Shown piece after piece: positions 1-9,829 of a stretch of DNA of 21,850 bases. Within the stretch, counting starts at the first letter, position 1; every line of letters starts with the position of its first letter. This DNA is from Ophiothrix spiculata (Eukaryota > Echinodermata > Ophiuroidea > Amphilepidida > Ophiotrichidae): the NCBI GenBank assembly GCA_000969725.1, contig JXSR01S046668.1. One strand, given 5' to 3'. The notes under the pieces were generated by a model. It ran no database searches. It worked only from the letters and a program-made list of their open reading frames with translations, and was not told the DNA's origin. The position numbers and the translations under genes were made by a program.

Positions 1-350
1 ATGCAAATTAGGTACTTAATTAGCATATTTTGCGCCGAAATTGTTGCTGGATCTAGTTCGGCTCCGGGTCTACCCAGTCACCAAATATCATTAACTTAGG
101 GCATGCAGTTTCAGAGATATGCTCCGGATAAAATTATGCTCCGTTTAAGAGCCAGTTTTATCTACTCGGATTCCATAGGATTACATGTAAGAGCGCCATC
201 TTAAAACGCATCGTATTTGTTATTTAAATGGCCGATCGGGCCGATTTTCACATATGTGGTGCGCCAATCAAAATAAGGTGGGGTTAACATTTTGAATGGG
301 TGGGGTTAAGATTTACCCCCATTTTGGATTTCAGCCTAAGTCCCTAAAAT
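1..350. other. Gene-free repeat-like left edge
   Basis: I see no gene here. Positions 20-42 carry a GCATATTTTGCGCC core that recurs in both units of the tandem repeat at 351-676, so the same repeat family probably extends to the window edge. Positions 277-314 hold two copies, 22 bp apart, of a short unit beginning GGTGGGGTTAA. GGCCGATCGGGCC near 230-242 is a small near-palindrome. CpG is commoner here than in the rest of the window, which suggests a younger or differently sourced repeat. Confidence 0.5.
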
Positions 351-676
351 CTCAAAAAATCACACATTTTCTCCTTAAAAACCGACTAAATTTGCATATT
401 TTGCACCAAAACTTTCAGAGAAAATTACTAGCCACCCTTACCACCACTCCACCGACTTGCAACGCTATACGCCTCACCAGTTCTGAGAAAAGAGCCCGGA
501 CGGACGGACTGTCCTCAAAAAATCACATATTTCCTGCTTAAAATCCGACTAAATTTGCATATTTTGCGCCAAAAATTTCAGAGAAAATTACTAGCCACCC
601 TTACCACCACTCCACCGACTTGCATCGCTATACGCCTCACCAGTTCCGAGAAACGAGCCCGGACGGACGGACGGAC
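351..676. repeat. Two-unit tandem duplication, period 163 bp
   Basis: Unit 1 (351-511) and unit 2 (514-676) align almost end to end. Each starts CTCAAAAAATCACA, passes through TTTGCATATTTTGC, CAGAGAAAATTACTAGCC and CTATACGCCTCACCAG, and ends in GGAC repeats (three in unit 1, four in unit 2). Differences are scattered substitutions and a few single-base indels. An 81-codon frame runs across the unit 1/2 junction but has no protein features and is not kept across unit 2. The unit looks like part of an interspersed repeat rather than a gene. Confidence 0.85.
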
Positions 677-690
677 AACCAGAAAAAATA

Positions 691-748
691 ATGCCTCTTG
701 GCATTGAAAAATTTCGGACTCGGCTCCGCCTCGTCCGATATTTTTCAA
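691..748. repeat. Adjacent small hairpin and 45-nt CpG-rich hairpin
   Basis: Two inverted repeats lie next to each other. ATGCC-TCTT-GGCAT occupies 691-704. The larger one has arms 704-724 and 728-748 around a 3-nt TCC loop, with 18 of 21 positions paired. The larger stem is rich in CG dinucleotides, unlike its surroundings. It directly follows the tandem repeat and its GGAC run, so it may be the structured end of that repeat family. It resembles a terminator hairpin, but nothing suggests a bacterial transcript. Confidence 0.75.
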
Positions 749-799
749 ACATGTAGCTCATCCAATATTTTCAGGTATCGCCTTCAAGCCATCCAATAT

Positions 800-945
800 T
801 ACCGTACTTTTCTATATAGAAGCAGAGGTGCCTCTAAACGGGAACTAAAGAAATCCGGACAAACAGGATAGCGCCATCCTTTATTAAACGACTGCTTATT
901 AAGGATACGTGAACAAACTAATGTTTTGCTCGATATATTGAAATG
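800..945 (+). repeat. Left terminal inverted repeat of the 1.5-kb element
   Basis: This arm pairs with 2165-2309. Similarity is highest over the outer 125 bases and fades after about 945, where the two arms diverge. A run of CCATCCAATATT just outside (789-800) repeats part of 757-769, which is a local direct repeat unrelated to the arm. Confidence 0.9.
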
Positions 946-1220
946 CATTGATCAGTTGAAACGGTTACGCACACTTTAATTCGTACCTATATTGATTGGG
1001 AGTTTGAGTACCTTTGAATTCTATATAAAAGCATATTGTTTGTTGGCGTTTCAAAATATTTGTTGAGTCGTTCAATTCTTTATTGCACTTCTATATACAT
1101 GTATAAGAGTTGAAATTGATTCCATCATAGGCCTGTAATTCATAATTTCACTCTGCCAATTACAATGCTGATGCTGATTTAAGGAATTAAGAAAGAAAAA
1201 AAAAACGGCATTTTAATATA

Positions 1221-1292
1221 CGGCTGGGTAGGATTCGAACCATGGTTTCTGGGGTACCAACATATTATTTTATACCATTGATCCAATTAGGG
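1221..1292 (-). other. tRNA-like sequence inside the transposon (degenerate, not a functional tRNA)
   Basis: On the minus strand a perfect B box, GGTTCGAATCC (1231-1241), lies 33 bases after an A-box-like TGGATCAATGG (1275-1285), the spacing of a real tRNA gene. A run of T follows on the minus strand (the A run at about 1192-1205), as in an RNA polymerase III terminator. The T stem and D stem do not pair well, so this is a tRNA-derived remnant or SINE head carried inside the element rather than a working tRNA. It may give the element an internal pol III promoter. Confidence 0.55.
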
Positions 1293-2164
1293 ATTTGCAA
1301 GTAATGGTTAGTTATTAATAGATAACTTTCAAAGTGATTTATTGCGCAACTATTGCACCTATAGATATTGCATCATGATAATCACAACGCAGTTCAATTT
1401 TTGACATGCTTTCAATAGCTCTGATGCTGATTACAGATACTATAAAATTTATTCCGCTAATGCGATAATAGGGATTTAAAATTCAACACGTCTATCGATT
1501 CCTTGCTTAGTCTAGTGGTATAGATTTATAACATGGTCAAGAGTGGAGCATCTACATCTACGTTACAGTCCTTTCAGCGTAAAATTGATCCATTAGTTTT
1601 TTATTGTTTTTTTAAATGTATTTAGGGCCTATTTCTTTATTAATTTATTCATCTTTTTATTTATAACTCCATTAAATTTTTCATGTGTGTTTCAATGTTT
1701 TTGTAATTCATTTACCGAACACTTTTGATCAAGTTATCAGAAATTTTGTCATTTTGAAAATTGTGTTTAGTATTTCAAATTGGATTCAAAAAACGCTTAA
1801 TATGCGACAAACGTCCATGAGGAGATCTTCAAATGTTTGCCATTTTACAGAGGTTGATGAACAGCTAAAATCCATTGGTAACGCGTGATAATGCCCTATC
1901 ACTTCAACCACCTCTAAGACCGTCCCCCCAAAAAAGAAATAAACCTGCCCAATTAAACCCTGCAGGTTGACAAATAATTAAATGAATTGAGAAAAAAATG
2001 CAAGTTTCAGAGTGATTCAGTTACTGAAAAAAATATAGATCACATATTATCGGTACACTTGTTCACAATCATTCAATAAATGAGGAATATCCTGTTCGAA
2101 AACATTGATAAATATACAACGTCAATCAAATCCATTATTCATGACAAGCCGACCCTGACAGATG

Positions 2165-2309
2165 ATTTTAATAGATCGAAAAAAGCATTAGTTTATTCAC
2201 GTATCCTTAATAAGCAGTCGTTTAATAAAGGATGGCGCTATCCCGTTTGTCCGGATTTTTTTAGTTTCCGGTTAGAGGCACCTCTGCTTCTATATAGAAA
2301 AGTACGGTA
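2165..2309 (-). repeat. Right terminal inverted repeat of the 1.5-kb element
   Basis: Reverse complement of 800-945. It ends in GTACGGTA at 2302-2309, followed by TATC, which matches the TAT found before the left end. Differences between the arms are mostly single substitutions, so the element is degraded but still readable. Confidence 0.9.
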
Positions 2310-2396
2310 TATCAAAATTAGACAGCAATATCAGAGAGAATACAAAATATCAGATTTTGAACATAATAATGATAAAATTTGATGGGGTTTTTTTTC

Positions 2397-2443
2397 GCAT
2401 GATACTCAAAGATATTGCTCGACAATATCATTTTGTATCATGC
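2397..2443. repeat. 47-nt interrupted stem-loop
   Basis: GCATGATAC at 2397-2405 pairs with GTATCATGC at 2435-2443. After a 5-nt internal loop on each side, GATATTG pairs with CAATATC around a CTCGA loop. It sits just right of the large transposon and just left of a foldback element. It could be a very small MITE or a structured scrap; I see no target duplication. Confidence 0.7.
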
Positions 2444-2465
2444 TCAATTTGTCCAATTTTATACC

Positions 2466-2694
2466 AAAATGGTCTCAAAATGTTCAATTTGCAAAACTGT
2501 CTGTATGAAGTAATATTTTCTAATGTCTACGATTAACTATTGCTGTGGTTACAGGTCAAGATAAAGTTTTTGTTATTTGCACCAATTGTAAATAAGAAGT
2601 TATACTTGATACCATAGAAACGACTGATTGAAGACGTTGGAAAACATTACTTTGAGTACAGAGTTTTGTTAGATGAACATTTTGAGACCATTTT
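2466..2694. mobile_element. Foldback MITE, ~229 bp, arms of ~85 bp
   Basis: The left arm (2466 to about 2552) and the reverse complement of the right arm (about 2610-2694) share AAAATGGTCTCAAAATGTTC and then continue as matching blocks (CAAAACT, AGTAAT.TTTTC, GTCT.C). The two arms take up about three quarters of the element, leaving a spacer of roughly 60 bases. There is no coding capacity and no convincing target duplication, so family assignment is open. Confidence 0.85.
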
Positions 2695-2699
2695 AAATA

Positions 2700-3945
2700 A
2701 ATCTGACACTTGGTTTTGGTTCACAATCTTGAATTAGTTTAATATTTACCCTGTGTTTATGCAACTGGCTTAGTCCAAGGTAATTTATAAGCTTTTATTG
2801 GAAAAAAAAAGATGTTCAACATTTCGTATGACTTTGATTTTGGTGAACTTTCTCCATCTCATAATAATTCATATTGTATTCGAATATACGCTCGTACATG
2901 TGATATAGATTGCATTTTTGTAATATTCACATTAGAAAACACTCACAATTTACACTGTTTTTGCTCACTTCATAACTGATTGCACTAAATTTGTGTTGAC
3001 GATCACTTAACACCATCCTAATGTGACACCAATATTCACCGACATCTCTTATCGTACTTTCAACCCTGTGGTTTAAAATAATGAAATGCATAAAGGCTGT
3101 AGGAACACTAATGTAAATATGAAGATAAGAATCTCATGCTAGGATGGGCTGTCGGTAATTATAAACATGATGCATCAAACAGTGTACTAATGAACTCATA
3201 GATATCAACTCAAATAAGGCACCTAAAGCTAGATGGTGTAAGGACTGTTAATACAATTTCTACCTGCATATCAATATTGTGGACCATTCAACTCCAATAA
3301 CATGTGTCCTTTGCTAGTATTTTCTTAAGAATCTCTGACGTCATATGCCAAGTTACATAATCTTTTAGATAAAGTACATATAATTGGTATATAGTTATGA
3401 AACAAAACAAAGTACTAAAACTCACAGCACTGATTGGTCTCTTGCATGCACAGTCTAAGGATAATTATACACTTTGCGTTAAGTATGTGATGAAATTGTC
3501 AATCTAATTGGACAGTTGGTTACTTTAGCGCATTCAGTAATCTCAATCTCATCTAGTTGCATGCTGCGTATTGCGTAATGCGTCATTCAATTCCATGTAC
3601 GCGTATACGTCGCGATTGTATGGCAAGTTTCATTTTAAAGGAAAGATAAATGACGAACATGGGGCGTTGGATGGTTATATTTTATCTGTTTTATAGAAAC
3701 AACAAACACATCTTTAAATAATTATGCTGTTTAATTATACACCTGTATGTAATACTATAAATTATTTTGCCTGCTCTTAATTCTCAAATCCAATTTATAC
3801 ACATGTCATCTACGTTTCAGCAATTGTACGTAAGGTTAAGGTAAAATCGAAACCGACGCTCAATTGCCAATGGCTATGGTGCCCATTTGCATTTTCTTAG
3901 CATTTAATTTAGGGTTTACACCACTCCTCCCACACAAACGAGTCT
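2700..3945. other. Gene-free stretch, no repeat recognised
   Basis: No open frame of note on either strand and no strong repeat. The only oddity is a CpG-bearing patch at about 3560-3625 with TGCGTATTGCGTAATGCGTC followed by ACGCGTATACGTCGCG, while CpG is otherwise rare. That could mark a small unmethylated patch or a young repeat. I cannot assign a promoter or gene to it. Confidence 0.4.
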
Positions 3946-3949
3946 GATT

Positions 3950-4113
3950 TACCATTCCAGTACTTTTGACATACCAGTATCCATTTACGTCAGCTGGTGG
4001 GAAGGAACAATGTGAACAATCCTGCTAATAATGCTGTTGTGCCCAGGCTTAGGCTTAGACTTGAACTAACAACCTCCACAATTGTAAGCAAAGAACCATT
4101 TTAATGTCCTCTT
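3950..4113 (-). mobile_element. Degenerate tRNA-derived SINE-like sequence
   Basis: Read on the minus strand, an A-box-like TTAAAATGGTTC region (near 4096-4106) is followed by GCTTACAATTGTGGAGG and a B-box-like TAGTTCAAGTC (4058-4068). A body then runs through CCTAAGCCTGGGCACAAC and CCCACCAGCTGACGTAAATG to about 3950. A-to-B spacing is 27 bases, shorter than the usual 32-34, and both boxes are imperfect. I infer an old SINE copy; no target duplication or tail is visible. Confidence 0.45.
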
Positions 4114-4269
4114 TCATGTTCAAGATGTACATTTTCGTTTTGACATCAAATGACTAGTATTTTTGGAGATTGGTGATAATATAAGCACTATATTACACTG
4201 AATATTAAGGGGGCAATGTAATTTATAGGCCACAGCTTAATCAGCATCAATATTGCAATATCGAAACAA

Positions 4270-4406
4270 CTTAACAAACATCCATCCCCATAGGCAATGA
4301 GGATGAGGTGCCTTGCCCAAGGACACAACACGTTAACACGAGTGGGGCTCTAACTCACAACCTATGGATTACGAGACGGGCGCTTTATCCACTGGCCACA
4401 CATGCG
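4270..4406 (-). mobile_element. tRNA-derived SINE-like sequence with CCTTGGGCAAGG body
   Basis: On the minus strand the tRNA-like head reads TGGCCAGTGGATAAAGC (A box at 4388-4398), then GCCCGTCTCGTAATC in the anticodon region, then a decayed B box GAGTTAGAGCC (4346-4356). The 31-32 base spacing between boxes matches a tRNA. A body follows with TGTCCTTGGGCAAGGCACC (minus strand of 4308-4325), a self-complementary CCTTG..CAAGG block that I recall from animal SINEs. The body ends near 4270 without a clear tail. The SINE call rests on the tRNA-like head; the exact family is not determined. Confidence 0.65.
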
Positions 4407-4409
4407 CCT

Positions 4410-5680
4410 CAAATTATTTTCATAAGACCTTTATAGCGACTTTTGGAATAACGTTTCAACACTAACGCACAATTTACCATGTCAATATGCTGCATAGATA
4501 TAAATTCAGATGGATTTATCATCATGATCTGATCTTTTGAAAAACACATCAATGTACATTAGTTCATATTGATGCTCCTGTGTAGATAGCCCTAGTGATG
4601 CTTTGTACCACTCAGTAAATAGCACCACAATATAATTATGATGTCTGTTCCATCCAGTAACACCGTACAAGTGATTTTAGTCCCCTTAAGTATGCAATAT
4701 ATTTCCAGACAAGATTAGACAAAAACGTAGTGGATAATTTACTGCTCTTCAATGGCCTTGCAATCAAATACTTCTGACAATTGCATATCTAAAAATAAAA
4801 GAATTCCCATTTCAATGCATAAAACAGACACATTTACAAATAACTTCATGTTTCTTTAGTATGTATGGATGGATAAGAGCAATTCTAATAAAAACATTTT
4901 TATGTTATAAACTTTAAATGACCATTGAATGGACATGATTAGTTAATAAATATATGACAAAAGATGATCTTGATAAAATAAACGAATACTTTCATCATTT
5001 TTAATATTTCTAAAAAGCTTTTTAAAATGTGTACAGGGAACTGATTTTTTGAAATTAGTCAACCACACATAATATAAATGCTTTTCAGCACAAAAAAAAT
5101 AGCCAAATTTCCTATACGGTAGTAAAATCACACTCAGTGACTAAGCATCAAACTTGATCCCTTTTCTGGAGTCAGCCAGAGACATACCCAAGGTCTATCA
5201 TACAACACTATTATGATAGCATTAAACTGTTACATGTTATTAAAGTATAATGAAATAGAAGCCAACATCTACTTTTGATAACACAATAGGCTGTGGAAAT
5301 TGATAGGAAAAATGCCTACCAATTATCCTGTCCCATTTAGTAAGTTTTTGTAATAAAAAGGTTCTAAAGCTTGTTACAAAACTTCACATTTTCCTTATAA
5401 TTGTGAATCTACCATAATAGAAAAAGGGAACATTGCATCAAAGTAAAATGCGCTCTTTCAGTTTTGTCTGACTATATGCTTCCTCTAATTTACTATTTTC
5501 TAAAAGACTGAATAGAAAATAAAAGCTTCTTCATGTAAAGCATTTTAGGCTGTTTAAATGGCCTTCTTACTGCAATATATTCTTGTCTGTTGTGTATTTT
5601 ATTGACCTGAATAGAAAACAGACAGGCAGTATGAAAATCCTGAAAACAAACTTAAGCCAGGGTCACACAAAGATTATTTG
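4410..5680. other. Gene-free stretch, no repeat recognised
   Basis: A/T-rich DNA with only short chance frames (for example 62 codons on the minus strand at 4943-5131, with no domain or bias). I found no inverted repeat, tandem repeat or tRNA-like box pair. Confidence 0.4.
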
Positions 5681-5681
5681 T

Positions 5682-5823
5682 GAAAGGAGTTTAGCTAAAC
5701 CATGGTTTTAATTTTCCTCAACAGCACAGCTCATTGAACTGTTCCACTTGAAAGCTGCCATGGAGCGTATAATTCCTGGACAGTTGAAGTTCAGTTAAAC
5801 CGTGGTTTAGCTAAACACCTTTC
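5682..5823. mobile_element. Small MITE, ~142 bp, with palindromic TTTAGCTAAA inside each arm
   Basis: GAAAGG.GTTTAGCTAAACC at the left (5682-5702) matches the reverse complement of the right end (5803-5823), with one internal difference in about 24 bases. Each arm itself contains the palindrome TTTAGCTAAA. There is no coding capacity, and no target duplication could be fixed at the chosen ends. An upstream GGGTCACAC at 5660-5668 could belong to a longer element, but no partner was found. Confidence 0.75.
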
Positions 5824-5890
5824 TGGACGTAGATTGCGAAGTTCTTTCCACCTCTTCATTTAGGGTACGTGTAGAGGAGAAATCCTCCTA

Positions 5891-5924
5891 GTCACATGAC
5901 CATTTGCCAGGGCAATCATGTGAC
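5891..5924. repeat. 34-nt hairpin with paired CATGTG (E/M-box-like) sites
   Basis: GTCACATGA at 5891-5899 pairs perfectly with TCATGTGAC at 5916-5924, and TTGCC pairs with GGCAA inside, leaving a small bulge and a 2-nt loop. As DNA, each outer arm contains TCATGTGA, which matches the site recognised by MITF/TFE-type basic helix-loop-helix factors. Whether it is regulatory or merely a small inverted repeat cannot be told without a nearby gene. Confidence 0.6.
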
Positions 5925-6760
5925 AGCAGAATGTCATAGATGGTCGGCAGATTGTAGAAATAATCTTACTAGAATGGACTGGGCTATTACACAGATTATT
6001 ATTTTCTGATAAACTATAGGATCCTGGAATGTCAATATTACTCCAGACTCTCTGAAGTAAATAGTTAATTTTGGATTGCACCCTTGTCGTCTTATCCCCT
6101 TTTCAATTGAATGCAGCTTAATATGAGAGACAGCACAAGCCTATCTAATTCCCTCTCATTCTAGTCAAAATTCCCAGTAAAATGCCATTACTTTATAAGG
6201 TTCATTAGACAGCTGTCGAAGAAATCAAACAGGCATTAAAACAGTTAATAATTGACAGGTAGTGTGCCATCAAATTTAATGGTTTGAGGGCAAATCTGAT
6301 GAGTGGAAAGCAAAGAGTCTAAGAAAGTTTACCAAATAATTTGGATTAATTGTTGCTTATAGCTGCTTCAATCTGTCTACTGCACCTTGAAAACATCTTG
6401 GCCATGCTACACTTTCAAGTTTATTTGAGGTCATCTCACTTCTGTTTGGATGAAACTTTCAGAATGTCAATGTAATTCTTATCTTCAACTCTCAAAACAT
6501 ACTAACCACCATTTCTTGTATCTGGGATATTGTATATTTGTACTTATGTACCTACGTACGACTAGATAAGAGCATCATAATGCAAAATGCTTAATGATCA
6601 ATATTTCTGGAGCAACATATGAGGAAAGACCGAGATAAAAGGTTCAGAGCAACAACTGGTTTTTAACAATTAACACCAATAACAAACATTTTTTTTTTTG
6701 CATTATGGGTAGTTTCATAAGCAAGATGAGAGAAACACAAATGCATCAAAACATACAATG

Positions 6761-7094
6761 CTGTTCACATTGCCGTTTCTACATGTTTTGAGCTTTATGG
6801 ACTGTTGTTAAACACACCAGGAATATTCTTTTGTATGACAAAGTACAAAAGATAAATTTTGACTTATTATGGTTAGCTGTAATGAAAAGAATGTGTTCAC
6901 ATTACACTTAACAAAAGTCTCACTACCATAAAACTCTATGGTTAAATTAAGAAATCTATTTGGCCAAAGAACATACGGAGGTTCTTAAAACGTAGGTTAA
7001 TAAATCTTCCTTCAACAAAGCGATGAACTGTTCACACTCATTTCTAAGATCGTCAAACCTTCGTTGAACTAAGTTAATCCTTTAGTGTGAACAG
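6761..7094. mobile_element. Probable MITE with CTGTTCACA ends, in sequence private to A1
   Basis: CTGTTCACA at 6761-6769 is matched by TGTGAACAG at 7086-7094. The A2 copy lacks this region, passing from CTTTATGGGTAATTTCACAA (9980) to TTACAGCAATT (10068) without it, so insertion in A1 is likely. Further GTTCACA/TGTGAAC motifs lie inside (around 6896 and 7032), hinting at sub-terminal repeats. Short ends beginning with CTGTTCAC are typical of hAT-like MITEs, but the target duplication is not clear, so boundaries are provisional. Confidence 0.5.
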
Positions 7095-7679
7095 GGCCAT
7101 CGTTACCGTGCTATTACAAGATTCTTATAAACTTGACAGGTCAAGTGCAGTTAGTTATAGGCACTACACTGCAGTAAATGTACCAAAACTGTAATTGTAT
7201 TGGAACTTAATAGCAACCACACTTAATCCATCTAGTTATTTAACTAGGAATTGATGCTACCAAATAACCGTTTTACTTTTGCCAAGCTATAGGAATTTCA
7301 TTGTGCATTCATGATAAGTACAAGAATATCTACAGCAATTTTTATAAAGAATTGAAACATGTAACATATTAAACCTGTGGCATTTTAAACTGGAAAAATA
7401 AAAATGACAGAACTGTTTGTGTGTACAAAGCGGAGGAAATGGAAAATGACCTTGATGAAGTCTTAAGTAGCAATGTCACTTGATGTCAAAATGATGAGCC
7501 AATTTGATTTACTTGTCATGTTGTAACCTCAAGTAATAAGCCCTATGCTCCAATGTACCAACCATTTAGACAAATAGACAGCCTTATCTGACAAACGGGA
7601 AGACAGTGCAGCACATCAAATTATCTGATGCCATTCCATAAGCTATTCATCCATAATTTAAAAATATTTTGCTAAAATA

Positions 7680-8440
7680 TTTAAAGGTGTAGCTTCCTAT
7701 TTTAACATGTTATAATCTACTTTTATCTGATTGACCTTGACCTCTGTAATGCCTTTGGGGTGGTTACAGCCTCAGTTTTCTTCTTATTTTCTCTTCAGAG
7801 GCAAGACAAAGTATGCAACCCTGGGGATGAGGCTGTTATGAAAATACATAAGAAATGGAAAATAGGTATACCAATTAACTTTACACTTTTTGCCATATCT
7901 CAAAAACTATTTAGAATTTGGAAGTGAAGTTTTGGATTTACAATCAGAAAAATATGAGCTTCCATTTGACATCAAAAAATGCAATACTTCTGGTTGAGCC
8001 CTGGGGATGAAAATGTCATCAGAACCTACTACTTTAATATACCTTTACTCCATGGTAACTTTCTGTCCAATCGTACTCCTTATTTATTGGACACATTAAA
8101 GGCATCCGATAACCTTTCTTGATTCACACAGATTAAGTGATGTGATAACTAAATATAACATATGTTATATAATACTATATGTAATGCCAATTTTGCACAA
8201 AACATGTTTACTTCAATGTAAAATGAGTCTGAGTCTTAATTACCTTTTTTTAAAAAAAACCTGTTTTTAAAATTCTGCCAAAAATACCCCCCCCCCCGAA
8301 AAAAAAAAAAATAAATAAATAAATAAAAATAAAAAATCCTCTATGATGGAAAAAAAATTATCACCTCTTCCAAAGGGTTAAGTCTACACACTAAAAAATC
8401 TAAAATTTAAATGAAAACATGCAATAATGTAATAATGTTA
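7680..8440. other. Segment private to A1, no gene
   Basis: This stretch has no counterpart in A2. CCCTGGGGATGA occurs twice (7820 and 8001). TTAAAGGTGTA near its left side and TATACCTTTA near 8037-8046 could be short inverted ends of an inserted element, but the match is too short to be firm. A perfect 18-bp palindrome, ATATAACATATGTTATAT, lies at 8153-8170. Confidence 0.4.
8281..8336. repeat. Low-complexity tract: C10, then A13 and (AAAT)n
   Basis: Ten C (8288-8297), a single G, thirteen A (8299-8311), then AAAT repeats with one irregular unit. It lies inside sequence private to A1. Such a tract would be length-polymorphic and prone to assembly error. Confidence 0.9.
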
Positions 8441-8537
8441 TAGAATGTTTATAGTTCTAAAAAAAATGATCTTTACATGGTGCAAAACATACATCTTACT
8501 TCAAAACAAAATAATCAACCTCAAGAAAACACCCTTT

Positions 8538-8755
8538 GATAAGACCAAAAAAAATGGAGTGGAATTTCTGAAAAATTAGGTCGGTTACTCAGGTGGAAAA
8601 TACACACCAAATTTGAGTACATTTTCCAATATTTTCAAAATATTTTCTCATAAAACACCTAATCTGAGTAAAATTGGGTGCTTACCCGACACTAATATTA
8701 TACTTTTAAAAAATTGACTAGCGTCAATAGGCAACACAACAACTTTTTTTGGCCT
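8538..8755. other. ~215-bp interruption of A1 relative to A2
   Basis: A2 runs from CCTCAATTATCAGGACTGTA (11905-11924) straight through, whereas A1 has CCCTTTGATAAG, then about 215 bp, then TAATCAGGATTGCATGG. The simplest reading is an insertion in A1. Inside, GGTCGGTTACTCA (8579) and TGCTTACCCGACA (8680-8692) are roughly inverted, so a degraded MITE is possible, but the arms match only in part. Confidence 0.4.
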
Positions 8756-9756
8756 AATCAGGATTGCATGGTTGACATTTCTAGACACCAAATAGCAGAC
8801 ATTCTGTTGTCTGAACACAGACCAACTCAGTCTCATGACAGATATCCTAAGATCAGATACTTCACAAAGTTCTGTGTATCACTTAAATGCAATTTGGAAT
8901 TTTTTTTTACATTTTAATGTCATAAATCTAACTCGAAACAAAAATTTACAGAAAAATATGACAATTAAAGTCAAACAAAAATTTGCATTCCCTTTACTAG
9001 TATGTCTCTTACCTCTTTATTCTAGACTTTTTTACTCCCACTTTGAAAGCTGGGAAATAATTAAGTATAAAAATAAATATAAGGAAAAAACCCTTAAAAT
9101 GTTGAATTTCATACAACAAGAATATTATTTCAAAACAAAAAGATCCGCCGACTCATATTTATTAATTTGGATCACATATGGGACATTTGTGGTACGCCAC
9201 ATGACAGATAATTCAGGTATCTTGACAGTGGTTTTTATACTATCATTCAAATTACAATCACTAAATGAAGTAAAATCAAGGCAAGGAGAACAAAAGCCAT
9301 TTTGTTTATTTACTCAATAAGTAAATAAAATATTTCCACTTTAAACAACAAACTTGTGTACCATATTTGATAAACTGATTCAAGAATGTCTGTAAAAGTT
9401 AATTTAGGAATGCAAACTTGTTGTATTGTGCACTTATAACTGAATGCTGCTTCAAATTAAAAGCAGCACAAGGCTACCTAATTCCCCTTATTGTAGGGAA
9501 ACATTTCTCTGTTAAATTCATCCACTTTACATCACAGGTTCATTAGGCAGTTGTTTTTAAAATCAAACAAGCTTAATAACTGTTTACAATTGAATGTCAT
9601 AAAACCTGATGATTTAGGGCAAATCTGATGGGTGGAAAGCACAGAATCTAAGCAAATGTCATTTATTATGTTGATTCTTGCAATCTGCTATACAATTACC
9701 CTTATCTCGCTATAAATAATTCTTTTTCTATCTGATGCTTCTCACTAGAGAAGTGA

Positions 9757-9829
9757 AGAGAAACGTGGATTCGAACTGAAGGCCTATAGATTAATATCTA
9801 ATGCTTCGATACCATTGGGTCTCATTAGT
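9757..9829 (-). other. tRNA-like sequence, minus-strand member of a head-to-head pair
   Basis: On the minus strand an A-box-like AGACCCAATGG (9812-9822) precedes a B-box-like AGTTCGAATCC (9767-9777) by 34 bases. The anticodon region contains TAGATATTAATCTATAG, which can fold as a stem. Downstream there is no long T run. It overlaps the 5' end of the plus-strand tRNA-like sequence at 9819-9890 by about 11 bases. I take it as a tRNA-derived SINE head or pseudo-tRNA. Confidence 0.5.

Larger units (their letters stand above)
800..2309. mobile_element. Non-autonomous DNA transposon with ~145-bp terminal inverted repeats
   Basis: The sequence from 800 to about 945 reappears as its reverse complement at about 2165-2309, with few differences over most of its length. 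Outer ends read TACCGTACTTTTCTATATAG, and both arms share blocks such as GGATAGCGCCATCCTTTATT (CAGG/CGGG variation just before it). The insertion duplicates either TA (ends CCGTAC) or TAT (ends TACCGTA), because TAT flanks both sides. TA would suit Tc1/mariner-like elements and three bases a PIF/Harbinger-like element; the family cannot be settled here. The interior of about 1.2 kb has no transposase: frames at 1685-1888 (67 codons) and 2080-2382 (100 codons, mostly inside the right arm) are not recognisable. Confidence 0.9.
6105..8925 (+). repeat. Segment A1: first copy of a ~3-kb head-to-tail duplication
   Basis: Blocks recur in the same order in A2 (9440-12070). Examples: GGGCAAATCTGATG.GTGGAAAGCA (6288/9619), GGAAAATGACCTT (7441/10201), ACTTGATGTCAAAATGATG (7478/10493), CTTGTCATGTTGTAACCTCAAGT (7512/10526), ACAAATAGACA.CCTTATCTGAC (7570/10602) and GACATTTCT.G.CACCA.AT (8775/11931). 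Copies differ by many substitutions and by private insertions: 6750-7290, 7680-8440 and 8538-8755 are absent from A2. No open frame is shared, so the duplication carries non-coding DNA, possibly introns or intergenic sequence. Confidence 0.85.

Noticed and set aside
691-748. Bacterial rho-independent terminator
   Set aside because: No upstream gene, T run is part of the symmetrical stem, and the surroundings are eukaryotic repeats.
1508-1560. TAGTCTAGTGGTATAGA, like the A box and D arm of a tRNA
   Set aside because: No B box at the expected distance and no foldable cloverleaf; an isolated match of this length is not enough.
8579-8692. MITE with GTCGG ends
   Set aside because: Arms match over only a few bases with gaps; kept only as a possible explanation for the A1 interruption at 8538-8755.
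8835-9320. Longest open frame, 161 codons, plus strand
   Set aside because: No domain, no codon bias and low-complexity A/T-driven composition (K, N, F, L, I). The part overlapping A1 is not open in A2. Expected by chance in about 22 kb of A/T-rich sequence.
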